From assembly GCA_023406715.1 (NCBI GenBank), contig JAEXVC010000164.1:1-19263 (forward strand): a DNA stretch of 19,263 nucleotides, in the 5' to 3' direction. Position numbers and translations under genes: made by a program. Below, piece by piece: positions 1-7,180 of this stretch. The DNA is from Bacteroidota bacterium. GTDB lineage: Bacteria > Bacteroidota > Bacteroidia > Bacteroidales > Tenuifilaceae. The notes under the pieces are model-generated. The model searched no databases and had not been told where the DNA came from. It worked only from the letters and a program-made list of their open reading frames with translations. Each line of letters starts with the position of its first letter. The stretch's first letter is position 1.

Positions 1-1516
1 CCCTGAGGTAAAGGACGGTTTACAGCAGAGTCAAACCATTAGGATTCCAAAATTCAAGATTGAGGAACATTCCGAAAAACCTGCTGCCGATACCCTTACA
101 TTTATAATTCATGAGGTTCAGCCCAAGGAGGGTTTGTTTGCAATATCCCGCAAGTATGGTGTTGATACCAAGGAGATTGAGTTCTACAACAAGGAACTAT
201 TAGTTGATGGTGTAAAGTTGGGTACATCATTGCGTATTCCTATTAAACCAAAGGTCGATTCTACCACAGTTGTAACGCCTAGCGTAGTTGTTACAACAAA
301 AACTACAGATGCAAAGCCCGAGGTTTCAATTCCTTGCAAGAGTGATTTTGTTTATAACGGTCAACCATTCAATATTGCTTTATTGCTTCCATTTACTCAG
401 GAAGAAGTTGGTGCATACGAAAGCGCCATTGAGGAAACAGTGGAACAACAACTCGACTCAAAGCCAAAGAACAAGGAACGCACTAAAAAAGGCTTGTCGC
501 AGGTAACTCAAGCATCTTTGGAATTCTACGAAGGATTCCTTATTGCTGTCGATTCAATGAAGAAGTCAGGAGTTTCCATAAACCTTTCGGTATTTGATAC
601 AAAGCGCAAACAAACAGAGGTAGAAAGCATTATCCACAAAGGATTATCTGGTAAAACCGATTTAATAGTAGGCTCATTTATTATCGATGACCTTAAACCT
701 TTGGCAAATTTTGCTGCTGAGAATAGGATTAATATGGTTTCGCCCTTGTATAATGGACCAACGAATCTTCCTTCGAGTTCAAACATTATTTCGGTTAATC
801 AATCGTTCCGTAAGCAACTAGAGATTTTCATAAATAATTTCAAGTTTGAGGATACCTGCCGCTACATTGTTGTTTACGATAAGGAAAATTTATACTCATC
901 AACCATAAAAATGTTCGACTCCTTGCTAAACACTAGGGTACAAGATACAAATAGAATTCAAAAGGTTTACCATCAAACGGCAGTTAGTAAATCCATCGAT
1001 GTTCAGGAGTCGTTGGTTAAGGTACTGGCAAATGACAAGCAGAATGTGGTAATTATTCCATCGGAGGATGAGCCTTTTGTATCGGAGTTCTTGGGACACC
1101 TTTATGGTGTAAAATCGTTTTACAACTTAAGAACCACTGTTTATGGTCCTGCTCGTTGGCAGAAGATGAAAAATATTCCTACCGACTATTTCTATAAATT
1201 AAACCTTAACATTTTCACTCCGTTCTTTGTGGATTACACAAGAACCGATGTTAAAGACTTTATTGTTGAGTATCGCAATTTATACAGGTCAGAGCCCACA
1301 CAGTACTCGTATTTAGGCTACGATGTTGGGTTATACTTTATTTCGGCAATGAAGAATTACGGCATTAATTTTAACGAGTGCCTGAATAGCTATAGGTCTA
1401 ACTTGCTGCAATCCGAATTCTGGTTTAAGGAATCACGCCCTAGCGCAATAATTCAAAATCATCAACAATTTATTATTAACTACAATAGTAGTTTTGAGGT
1501 TTTAAGAATAAAATAA
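1..1516 (+). CDS. LysM-domain protein with periplasmic-binding-protein-like C-terminal domain (5' end missing)
   Basis: The reading frame is open from base 2, so the gene starts upstream of the window; the TTG at 134 is an internal codon. The first visible residues (about 2-58) look like the tail of one LysM repeat, ending in IRIPKF. A second LysM repeat follows at about 107-250, with the typical 'G-L-F-A-I-S-R-K-Y-G-V' and 'LRIPI' ends. After a Thr/Val-rich linker, the remaining ~400 residues resemble the type 1 periplasmic binding (LivJ/receptor ligand-binding) fold: an early 'FNIALLLPF' strand, a 'FYEGFLIAVDSMKKSG' helix and a 'FYNLRTTVYGPARW' region. LysM binds peptidoglycan, so the protein probably acts in the periplasm. 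The ligand is unknown, and I infer a sensing or scaffold role rather than transport because no transporter genes are adjacent. No obvious terminator follows. Confidence 0.8.
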   Translation, partial: PEVKDGLQQSQTIRIPKFKIEEHSEKPAADTLTFIIHEVQPKEGLFAISRKYGVDTKEIEFYNKELLVDGVKLGTSLRIPIKPKVDSTTVVTPSVVVTTKTTDAKPEVSIPCKSDFVYNGQPFNIALLLPFTQEEVGAYESAIEETVEQQLDSKPKNKERTKKGLSQVTQASLEFYEGFLIAVDSMKKSGVSINLSVFDTKRKQTEVESIIHKGLSGKTDLIVGSFIIDDLKPLANFAAENRINMVSPLYNGPTNLPSSSNIISVNQSFRKQLEIFINNFKFEDTCRYIVVYDKENLYSSTIKMFDSLLNTRVQDTNRIQKVYHQTAVSKSIDVQESLVKVLANDKQNVVIIPSEDEPFVSEFLGHLYGVKSFYNLRTTVYGPARWQKMKNIPTDYFYKLNLNIFTPFFVDYTRTDVKDFIVEYRNLYRSEPTQYSYLGYDVGLYFISAMKNYGINFNECLNSYRSNLLQSEFWFKESRPSAIIQNHQQFIINYNSSFEVLRIK

Positions 1517-1710
1517 GCCGTAGTTTATATCGAAACATCTAGAAAAGTTGTGGATAATCCTCAACTAATAATTCTGTATGCTTTTGGTTATTAATTGAGT
1601 AGGATTCAATTTCACCATTTTTTCCCAATGTAAAGATAAGCAACACTTGTTAAGTTGATACCCCTTAACAAAGATTTCTGATGTTAAACATATCGCCGAA
1701 ATCGTTTTCG

Positions 1711-1732
1711 TATGACAAATGTCATATTTTTG
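1711..1732 (+). promoter_or_regulatory. 16-bp palindrome overlapping an upstream TAnnTTTG element
   Basis: TATGACA-AA-TGTCATA is a perfect dyad with 7-bp arms. Its last two bases are the first two of TATTTTTG (1725-1732), a match to the Bacteroidetes -7 consensus. A -33 TTTG at the right spacing is not clear; the closest is a T-run at 1705-1708. The position, covering the spacer and the edge of the -7 element, is what an operator would have. The half-site ATGACA does not identify a regulator family with certainty. Confidence 0.5.
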
Positions 1733-1752
1733 CATTAACAGAAAAAAATCTT

Positions 1753-1786
1753 AAAATCCTATAAATCAATAGGATTTTTGTTTTTT
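1753..1786 (+). promoter_or_regulatory. AT-rich hairpin with T-tract in the pckA leader
   Basis: Perfect 10-bp arms (1753-1762 and 1769-1778) with a 6-nt loop run into TTTTTG followed by six Ts. It lies downstream of the 1725-1732 element and overlaps the -33 box (1777-1780) of the proximal pckA promoter. It could be a weak terminator or attenuator for transcripts from the upstream promoter, or an operator for the proximal one. The stem has few G-C pairs, so stability is modest. Confidence 0.4.
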
Positions 1787-1808
1787 AATTGTGAAAAAGA
1801 TAAATTTG
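1777..1808 (+). promoter_or_regulatory. pckA proximal promoter (Bacteroidetes type)
   Basis: TTTG at 1777-1780 and TAAATTTG at 1801-1808 are separated by 20 bp. This matches the Bacteroidetes sigma-A consensus TTTG-N19-21-TAnnTTTG exactly. Transcription would start near 1814, giving a leader of about 30 nt before the ATG at 1844. Confidence 0.75.
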
Positions 1809-1843
1809 ACAATAATAACCAACTATAACCCTAAATTTTAAAT

Positions 1844-3460
1844 ATGGCGAATGTTGACTTATCGGTTTATGGAATAACCGAACCTGCCGAGGTGTTTTAT
1901 AACCCAAGTTACGATTTACTCTATAAACACGAAACAGACCCAAATTTAATTGGCTTTGAACGAGGTCAAATAACTAAACTGGGAGCAATTAATGTTGATA
2001 CAGGAATTTTTACCGGACGTTCACCTAAAGATAAATATGTGGTTATGGAGCCCAATTCCGAACCCAATGTTTGGTGGGCGCAGGCCGGCAATAAAAGTTC
2101 TGATAATAAGCCATTATCTCAGGAAACTTGGGATTACTTAAAAGATATTAGTGCTAAGCAACTTAGCGGAAAGAAGTTGTACGTTGTTGATGCATACTCT
2201 GGTGCCAATGCCGATACTCGCCTTTGTGTTCGTTTTATTTGCGAGGTTGCTTGGCAAGCACACTTCGTGAAGAATATGTTTATTCGACCAACCGAGGAGG
2301 AACTAAAGACATTTAAGCCCGATTTTGTGGTTCTTGTTGCTTCAAAAACATCAAACCCAAAATGGAAGGAGCAAAACCTTAATAGTGAGGTTTACGTTGC
2401 GTTCCATTTAACCGAACGTATGGCCGTTATTGGTGGTTCGTGGTACGGTGGCGAGATGAAAAAGGGTATTTTCTCTGTGATGAACTATTACCTACCGCTA
2501 AAAGGAATAGCGGCTATGCATTGCAGTGCAAACGTTGGTAAAAATGGCGATGTGGCTATCTTTTTTGGACTATCTGGCACAGGAAAGACCACTCTGTCGG
2601 CCGACCCAAATCGAGCATTAATTGGCGACGATGAGCATGGCTGGGACGATAACGGAGTGTTCAACTTCGAAGGTGGTTGCTACGCAAAATGTATAGACTT
2701 AGACCCAAATAAGGAACCCGATATCTTTGCCGCAATCCGTCGCGATGCTTTGTTGGAGAACTTAGATGTTGATGCCGAAGGCAATATAGATTTTAGCTCT
2801 AAGAAGAAAACTGAAAACACTAGGGTATCGTATCCAATTTACCATATTCATAATATTGTAAAGCCTGTATCTAGAGCAGGTCATGCAAAGCACGTTATTT
2901 TCCTTACAGCCGATTCGTTTGGAGTATTACCTCCTGTTTCAAGGCTTACACCAAACCAAACTCAGTACCATTTCCTTAGCGGGTTTACCGCTAAACTTGC
3001 GGGAACTGAACGCGGTGTTAAGGAACCACAACCTACATTCAGCAGTTGTTTTGGGCAGGCTTTTCTAATGTTACACCCAACGGTTTATGCACGCGAGTTG
3101 GTTAAAAAGATGCAGCAGCACGATTGCAAGGCTTACCTTGTAAACACTGGTTGGATTGGTGGTGCTTACGGCACAGGTAAACGTATCGATTTACCATCGA
3201 CCCGTGCAATTATTAATGCAATTCTCGATGGAAGTATTGAGAAGTCAGAGTTTGAAGTTATGCCAATTTTCAACCTTCAGGTGCCAAAATCGGTAAACGG
3301 TGTTGATTCAAAAATGCTGAACCCAAGGAACAGTTGGTCAAATCCGCAGGATTGGGAAAATGCAGCTCGTGGCCTTGCCGAGAAATTCATTAAAAATTTT
3401 GAGAATTTTACCGATAACGAATGGGGTCAAAGGCTTGTTAGTGCTGGGCCAAAGCTATAG
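1844..3460 (+). CDS. pckA: Phosphoenolpyruvate carboxykinase (ATP)
   Basis: This cytosolic enzyme converts oxaloacetate and ATP to phosphoenolpyruvate, CO2 and ADP. It is the entry to gluconeogenesis, and in anaerobic Bacteroidota it often runs in the CO2-fixing direction during fumarate/succinate fermentation. At 538 residues it has the normal ATP-type length. The P-loop GLSGTGKT is at residues 242-249, the metal-binding kinase-2 motif IGDDEHGWDD at 260-269, the substrate motif RSPKDKYVV near 60, and the C-terminal NTGWIGGAYGTGKRI begins at N434; all are intact. Motif positions run about six residues behind the E. coli enzyme. The ATG at 1844 follows a consensus promoter and the gene ends at a strong terminator, so it is probably monocistronic. 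The leader is A-rich with no Shine-Dalgarno, as is common in this phylum. Confidence 0.97.
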   Translation: MANVDLSVYGITEPAEVFYNPSYDLLYKHETDPNLIGFERGQITKLGAINVDTGIFTGRSPKDKYVVMEPNSEPNVWWAQAGNKSSDNKPLSQETWDYLKDISAKQLSGKKLYVVDAYSGANADTRLCVRFICEVAWQAHFVKNMFIRPTEEELKTFKPDFVVLVASKTSNPKWKEQNLNSEVYVAFHLTERMAVIGGSWYGGEMKKGIFSVMNYYLPLKGIAAMHCSANVGKNGDVAIFFGLSGTGKTTLSADPNRALIGDDEHGWDDNGVFNFEGGCYAKCIDLDPNKEPDIFAAIRRDALLENLDVDAEGNIDFSSKKKTENTRVSYPIYHIHNIVKPVSRAGHAKHVIFLTADSFGVLPPVSRLTPNQTQYHFLSGFTAKLAGTERGVKEPQPTFSSCFGQAFLMLHPTVYARELVKKMQQHDCKAYLVNTGWIGGAYGTGKRIDLPSTRAIINAILDGSIEKSEFEVMPIFNLQVPKSVNGVDSKMLNPRNSWSNPQDWENAARGLAEKFIKNFENFTDNEWGQRLVSAGPKL

Positions 3461-3479
3461 GCAATAAAAATAAAACGTT

Positions 3480-3512
3480 AAATAGACCGAGTTTAAACTC
3501 GGTCTATTTTTT
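3480..3512 (+). terminator. Intrinsic terminator after pckA
   Basis: Perfect 12-bp arms AAATAGACCGAG (3480-3491) and CTCGGTCTATTT (3498-3509) enclose a TTTAAA loop and run into six Ts (3507-3512). It starts 19 bp after the pckA stop. Confidence 0.92.
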
Positions 3513-3568
3513 ATTTATTATATTATTGTAAATCAAATATTTAAAAAGTATATGCATTCCGTTTTCTC

Positions 3569-3603
3569 AACTTTTAACCTTTAACCTTTAACTTTTAACT
3601 TCC
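3569..3603 (+). repeat. Degenerate 7-bp tandem repeat, AACYTTT, about five copies
   Basis: Units AACTTTT, AACCTTT, AACCTTT, AACTTTT and a partial AACTTCC lie head to tail immediately upstream of the plsY -7 element, in the place where the -33 box should be. Such 7-mer arrays occur in Bacteroidota intergenic regions (recalled, not checked). A change in copy number would alter the promoter's upstream region. Confidence 0.7.
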
Positions 3604-3610
3604 ATAATAC

Positions 3611-3618
3611 TATATTTG
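3611..3618 (+). promoter_or_regulatory. plsY -7 element TATATTTG, giving a leaderless or nearly leaderless transcript
   Basis: TATATTTG matches TAnnTTTG and ends four bases before the ATG at 3623. The predicted transcription start therefore falls at or next to the start codon. No TTTG -33 box is seen; the region is filled by the AACYTTT repeat. A second in-frame ATG lies three codons on (3632). Confidence 0.6.
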
Positions 3619-3622
3619 CGGC

Positions 3623-4285
3623 ATGGAAACGATGTGGAAAATTGCTATTGTATTCCTTGCTTACTTAATGGGTTCAATTCCTACATCAGTCTGGGTGGGA
3701 CGATTTTTTTACGGTATTGATGTTCGTGAGCATGGAAGTGGAAACGCAGGTGCAACAAATACTATTCGTGTTTTAGGATTGCTACCAGGAATAAGCGTTT
3801 TTATTGTTGATGTACTGAAAGGCTATTTCGCCGTTCGGCTACTTTATCTCACCGAGTTTTACATTCCGCAAACGGGGATGTTTATAAACTTTCAGTTGAT
3901 TTTGGGTGTTGCGGCCTTGCTAGGTCATATTTTCCCAATATTTGCTCAGTTTAGAGGCGGCAAAGGTGTTGCTGTTCTTTCTGGTGTTGTATTTGCGCTT
4001 CATCCTTACGCAACACTTTTTGTATTTTTAATATGGACTGTATCGGTACTCATTACTCGGTTTGTTTCGCTTAGTTCAATGATTGCAGGATTTTCCTTTC
4101 CTCTTTTATTAATTTTTGTTTACCGAACTACAAACCCTTCGCTAATTCTTTTTGCGTTTATCCTAGCAATATTAATGCTGTTCACGCATCAAAAGAATAT
4201 CGAAAGGTTGCTTAGCGGCGAGGAGTCTAAGTTTCATTTCAAGAAAAAGGATAAACATAAATCGCCTCCAAGTGTTAATAGTTAG
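3623..4285 (+). CDS. plsY: Glycerol-3-phosphate acyltransferase PlsY
   Basis: This integral membrane enzyme transfers an acyl group from acyl-phosphate to sn-glycerol 3-phosphate, the first step of phospholipid synthesis, working with PlsX. The 220-residue protein has about five hydrophobic segments and the three family motifs: GSGNAGATNTIR at 38-49, GGKGVAVLSG starting at 112 (glycerol-phosphate loop), and SLSSM near 150. The N-terminal 'MGSIPTSVWVGR' is also typical. The C-terminal tail is Lys/Ser-rich and probably cytosolic. The gene stands alone between two terminators. The start at 3623 is preferred because the -7 element is just upstream, though the ATG at 3632 is possible. Confidence 0.95.
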   Translation: METMWKIAIVFLAYLMGSIPTSVWVGRFFYGIDVREHGSGNAGATNTIRVLGLLPGISVFIVDVLKGYFAVRLLYLTEFYIPQTGMFINFQLILGVAALLGHIFPIFAQFRGGKGVAVLSGVVFALHPYATLFVFLIWTVSVLITRFVSLSSMIAGFSFPLLLIFVYRTTNPSLILFAFILAILMLFTHQKNIERLLSGEESKFHFKKKDKHKSPPSVNS

Positions 4286-4309
4286 TGATTAAGTTTGATT
4301 AAAGATATT

Positions 4310-4342
4310 TTGGGGCGATATAACATCAGCCCCAATTTTTTT
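4310..4342 (+). terminator. Intrinsic terminator after plsY
   Basis: TTGGGGC (4310-4316) pairs with GCCCCAA (4329-4335), with a possible inner GAT/ATC extension, and seven Ts follow (4336-4342). It lies 25 bp after the plsY stop and upstream of the thrS promoter, which argues against any thrS start before 4343. Confidence 0.88.
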
Positions 4343-4367
4343 ATAATTAATAAATTGATTAATTTTG
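4337..4367 (+). promoter_or_regulatory. thrS operon promoter
   Basis: TAATTTTG at 4360-4367 matches the TAnnTTTG consensus. The T-rich -33 position (TTTT, 4337-4340) is 19 bp upstream and coincides with the T-tract of the plsY terminator. Transcription would start near 4373, about 18 nt before the ATG at 4391. Confidence 0.6.
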
Positions 4368-4390
4368 CAACTTTCAATTTTTCTGAAGTT

Positions 4391-6325
4391 ATGATAAAAA
4401 TTACATTTCCCGATGGTAATGTCCGCGAATACCCCCAAGGAGTAAGTGGACTAGAGATTGCAAGGAGCATTTCGGAGCGTTTGGCTAACGATGTGCTATC
4501 AGTAACCGTTAATGGCGAGGTTTGGGATCTCACGCGGGGAATAACAACCAATGCTACAGTTAAGCTCCATAAATGGGACGATGAGCAGGGCAAACATGCA
4601 TTTTGGCATTCATCGGCACACTTAATGGCCGAGGCTATTGAAAGTCTTTACCCGGGCGTTAAGTTTGGTATTGGCCCAAGCATCGAGAATGGTTTTTACT
4701 ACGATATCGATTTCGATAAGTATAGCATTTCTGAAGAGGATCTTCCTAAGATTGAGGAGAAAATGATGGAGTTTGTTCGCGAAAAGCAAACTATCACTCG
4801 TAAGGAAGTTTCTAAGGCTGAAGCATTAAAGACATTTACAACAAAAGGTGACCAATACAAGGTTGAGTTGATTACCGACTTGGAGGATGGAACTATCAGT
4901 TTCTATTCTCAAGGCGAGTTTACTGATCTTTGTCGTGGTCCACACTTACCCGATACTAGTTACATTAAAGCGGTAAAATTGCTTAGCGTTGCTGGTGCAT
5001 ACTGGAGAGGAAATGAGAATAACAAAATGCTAACCCGCATTTACGGTATTACTTTCCCTCAAAAGAAACTTCTCGACGAGTATCTAGTTATGCTCGAAGA
5101 GGCTAAGAAACGCGACCACCGTAAGGTTGGTAAGGAACTAGAACTATTTGCATTCTCTCAGAATGTGGGTCCAGGTTTACCATTATGGTTGCCCCGTGGC
5201 GCTCAACTTCGTGAGCGTTTGGAAATGTTCCTTAAGAAAGTACAAAAACAGTATGGTTACGAGCAGGTAATATCTCCCCATATTGGACAAAAAGAACTTT
5301 ACGTTACTTCTGGTCACTGGGCTAAGTACGGTAAGGATAGTTTCCGTCCAATAACCACCCCACAGGAGGGTGAGGAGTTTATGCTTAAACCCATGAACTG
5401 TCCTCATCACTGCGAGATGTACAAAACAAAGCCACGCTCCTACAAGGATTTACCTTTACGCTTGGCTGAGTTTGGTACAGTTTACCGTTACGAGCAGAGC
5501 GGTGAGTTGCACGGTTTAACTAGGGTTCGTGGATTTACTCAGGACGATGCCCATATTTTCTGCCGCCCAGATCAACTAAAGGAAGAGTTTATTAAGGTTA
5601 TTGATATTGTACTTTACATATTCAAAACCCTTAATTTTACTGATTATACAGCACAAATTTCGCTTCGTGATCCTAACAATAAGGAGAAGTACATCGGCTC
5701 CGACGAGAACTGGGAAAAAGCCGAAAGTGCAATTGTTGAGGCTGCTGCAGAGCGTGGATTAAAAACTGTTACAGAACTTGGCGAGGCAGCATTCTATGGT
5801 CCTAAACTCGACTTTATGGTTAAGGATGCAATCGGTCGTAAGTGGCAACTTGGAACAATTCAGGTTGACTACAACCTACCTGAACGTTTCCAACTTGAGT
5901 ATATAGGTGCCGACGATAAGCGTTATCGCCCAATTATGATTCACCGTGCACCATTCGGTTCAATGGAGCGTTTTGTGGCGGTTTTAATTGAGCACACTGG
6001 AGGTAAGTTCCCATTGTGGTTAACCCCAGATCAGGCTGTAATTCTACCTATTAGCGAAAAATATAACGAATACTCAAAAAAAGTTTTGAATTTCCTAAAT
6101 AATTCCGATATTCGCACGCTGATTGACGACCGAAACGAGAAGATAGGTAAGAAAATCAGGGACAACGAGTTACGTCGAATTCCATACTTGCTAATTGTTG
6201 GTGAAAAAGAGGCGGAGGCCAATTCAGTTTCAGTTAGGGTACAAGGAGTTGGAGATAAGGGTCAAATGACTCTCGAGGAATTTGTTGCTTTTATAAAGGA
6301 TGAGGTAAATAAGCAGTTACAATAA
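4391..6325 (+). CDS. thrS: Threonine--tRNA ligase
   Basis: This cytosolic class II synthetase charges tRNA-Thr. The 644-residue protein has an N-terminal TGS domain (about 1-62) and an editing domain with H73, H77, C181 and H185, the residues that clear Ser-tRNA-Thr. The catalytic core carries the zinc ligands C337, H388 and H518 plus the motif 3 segment HRAPFGSMERF, and a C-terminal anticodon-binding domain ends the protein. The frame stays open upstream to 4295, but that extension would cover the plsY terminator and the thrS promoter, and the TGS domain begins with MIKITFPDG at 4391, so 4391 is chosen. It heads the conserved thrS-infC-rpmI-rplT cluster, with infC starting 34 bp after its stop. 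Confidence 0.96.
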   Translation: MIKITFPDGNVREYPQGVSGLEIARSISERLANDVLSVTVNGEVWDLTRGITTNATVKLHKWDDEQGKHAFWHSSAHLMAEAIESLYPGVKFGIGPSIENGFYYDIDFDKYSISEEDLPKIEEKMMEFVREKQTITRKEVSKAEALKTFTTKGDQYKVELITDLEDGTISFYSQGEFTDLCRGPHLPDTSYIKAVKLLSVAGAYWRGNENNKMLTRIYGITFPQKKLLDEYLVMLEEAKKRDHRKVGKELELFAFSQNVGPGLPLWLPRGAQLRERLEMFLKKVQKQYGYEQVISPHIGQKELYVTSGHWAKYGKDSFRPITTPQEGEEFMLKPMNCPHHCEMYKTKPRSYKDLPLRLAEFGTVYRYEQSGELHGLTRVRGFTQDDAHIFCRPDQLKEEFIKVIDIVLYIFKTLNFTDYTAQISLRDPNNKEKYIGSDENWEKAESAIVEAAAERGLKTVTELGEAAFYGPKLDFMVKDAIGRKWQLGTIQVDYNLPERFQLEYIGADDKRYRPIMIHRAPFGSMERFVAVLIEHTGGKFPLWLTPDQAVILPISEKYNEYSKKVLNFLNNSDIRTLIDDRNEKIGKKIRDNELRRIPYLLIVGEKEAEANSVSVRVQGVGDKGQMTLEEFVAFIKDEVNKQLQ

Positions 6326-6345
6326 AACCTAGTATTAACTAAAAA

Positions 6346-6362
6346 AGGAGGGTAAAACCATA
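6346..6362 (+). promoter_or_regulatory. Perfect Shine-Dalgarno and AUA start codon of infC
   Basis: AGGAGG at 6346-6351 lies 8 nt before ATA (6360-6362). The only in-frame codons between the upstream in-frame TAA (6336-6338) and the conserved IF3 core that could initiate are this ATA and a GTG at 6387. The GTG has an AGGAG only one base away, too close to work. Near-perfect ribosome sites are uncommon elsewhere in this window, which supports the ATA. Confidence 0.7.
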
Positions 6363-6917
6363 GCAGCACCTAATTTTAATAGGAGAGTGGACGATGATAA
6401 CAAGGTTCTAATCAATGAGGAGATTAGAAGCAGGACTGTCCGCTTAGTTGGCGATAATATTGAAAACCCAGGGGTTTTTCCTATCGATGCCGCTCGCAGA
6501 ATGGCTCAGGATATGGAGTTGGATTTGGTGATGATTTCTGATAAAGCCGATCCACCTGTTTGTAAAATTATCGACTACCAAAAGTTTCTTTATCAACAGA
6601 AAAAGAAGCAAAAGGAAATTAAGGCTAACGCCCAGAAGGTTGTTGTGAAGGAAATTCGTTTTGGCCCCAACACCGATGAGCACGATTACAACTTCAAGTT
6701 GAAACATGCTGAGAATTTCCTTGAGGATGGTGCAAAGGTTAAGGCATACGTTTTCTTTAAGGGACGTTCAATCCTTTTCAAAGAACAGGGTGAGATTTTG
6801 CTGCTGAGATTTGCCCAAGATTTGGAGGAGGTTGGTAAGGTTGAACAGTTGCCAAAACTTGAAGGGAAACGGATGATTATGATGATATCCTCCAAAGGAA
6901 CTAAAAAGAAGAAATAG
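6360..6917 (+). CDS. infC: Translation initiation factor IF-3 (non-canonical AUA start)
   Basis: IF-3 binds the 30S subunit, prevents premature 50S joining and checks the start codon and initiator tRNA. From the ATA at 6360 the protein has 185 residues. The N-terminal domain (with INEEIRSRTVRLVGDN), the lysine-rich linker around YQQKKKQKEIK, and the C-terminal domain (KEIRFGPNTDEHDYNFKLKH onward) are complete. IF-3 genes in enterobacteria start with AUU, a codon that IF-3 itself discriminates against, which gives autogenous control. An AUA start behind a strong Shine-Dalgarno suggests the same logic here (inference). A GTG at 6387 would give a protein nine residues shorter, but has no usable ribosome site. 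It is followed 26 bp later by rpmI. Confidence 0.93.
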   Translation: MAAPNFNRRVDDDNKVLINEEIRSRTVRLVGDNIENPGVFPIDAARRMAQDMELDLVMISDKADPPVCKIIDYQKFLYQQKKKQKEIKANAQKVVVKEIRFGPNTDEHDYNFKLKHAENFLEDGAKVKAYVFFKGRSILFKEQGEILLLRFAQDLEEVGKVEQLPKLEGKRMIMMISSKGTKKKK

Positions 6918-6943
6918 ATTTAAACCCAATAATAATTTTTAGA

Positions 6944-7141
6944 ATGCCAAAAACAAAGACTCACTCCGGAGCAAAGAAAAGGTTTTCTTTGACCGGTACA
7001 GGGAAGATTAAGAGAAAGCATGCCTACAAGAGTCACATCCTTACAAAAAAGGAAACTAAGCAAAAACGTAGCCTTACTCACGTTGCTTTAGTTAGCAAAG
7101 TTGATGAGAACCGCGTTTTAACTATGCTTGGTGTTAAGTAG
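6944..7141 (+). CDS. rpmI: 50S ribosomal protein L35
   Basis: The 65-residue, strongly basic protein is a full-length bL35. It opens with MPKTKTHSGAKKRF and contains the conserved KRKHAYKSHILTKK block. It is a component of the large ribosomal subunit. It lies between infC and rplT as in most bacteria, and is probably co-transcribed from the thrS promoter. No Shine-Dalgarno is evident in the A/T-rich 26-bp gap before it. Confidence 0.97.
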   Translation: MPKTKTHSGAKKRFSLTGTGKIKRKHAYKSHILTKKETKQKRSLTHVALVSKVDENRVLTMLGVK

Positions 7142-7180
7142 GTTGTTTTATTTAATCGTTTATTTACTTATTATTTATTA

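Larger units (their letters stand above)
1517..1843 (+). promoter_or_regulatory. 327-bp dyad-rich control region upstream of pckA
   Basis: No gene is visible in this gap. It holds several inverted repeats: an imperfect 21-bp dyad at 1546-1566, perfect 8-bp arms TTGTTAAG/CTTAACAA at 1647-1654 and 1664-1671, a short ATGTT-A-AACAT palindrome at about 1681-1690, the 16-bp palindrome TATGACAAATGTCATA at 1711-1726, and 10-bp arms AAAATCCTAT/ATAGGATTTT at 1753-1762 and 1769-1778. Two TAnnTTTG elements are present (1725-1732 and 1801-1808). I infer that pckA is under several transcriptional controls, which fits a gluconeogenic gene. The regulators cannot be named from the sequence. Confidence 0.6.

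Noticed and set aside
1217..1235. Possible further DnaA-like site, and at 3086 TTATGCACG
   Set aside because: Both deviate from the 9-mer consensus and lie inside coding sequence, so they carry no weight.
134..1516. TTG at 134 as the start of the LysM/periplasmic-binding gene
   Set aside because: The frame is open to the window edge, and the residues before 134 continue a LysM repeat, so the start lies outside the window.
1549..1557. A chromosomal origin at the DnaA box
   Set aside because: There are only two boxes in a kilobase, no cluster, no dnaA or other replication genes, and ordinary housekeeping genes on both sides.
3569..3603. CRISPR-like or mobile-element repeat
   Set aside because: The unit is only 7 bp with no spacers, no inverted ends and no transposase; it is a simple degenerate tandem repeat.
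4295..4390. 32-residue N-terminal extension of ThrRS from an upstream start
   Set aside because: It would translate the plsY terminator and the thrS promoter, and the TGS domain begins exactly at the ATG at 4391.
6387..6917. GTG at 6387 as the infC start
   Set aside because: The AGGAG before it is only one base away, while ATA at 6360 has a perfect Shine-Dalgarno at normal spacing. The GTG remains a weaker alternative.
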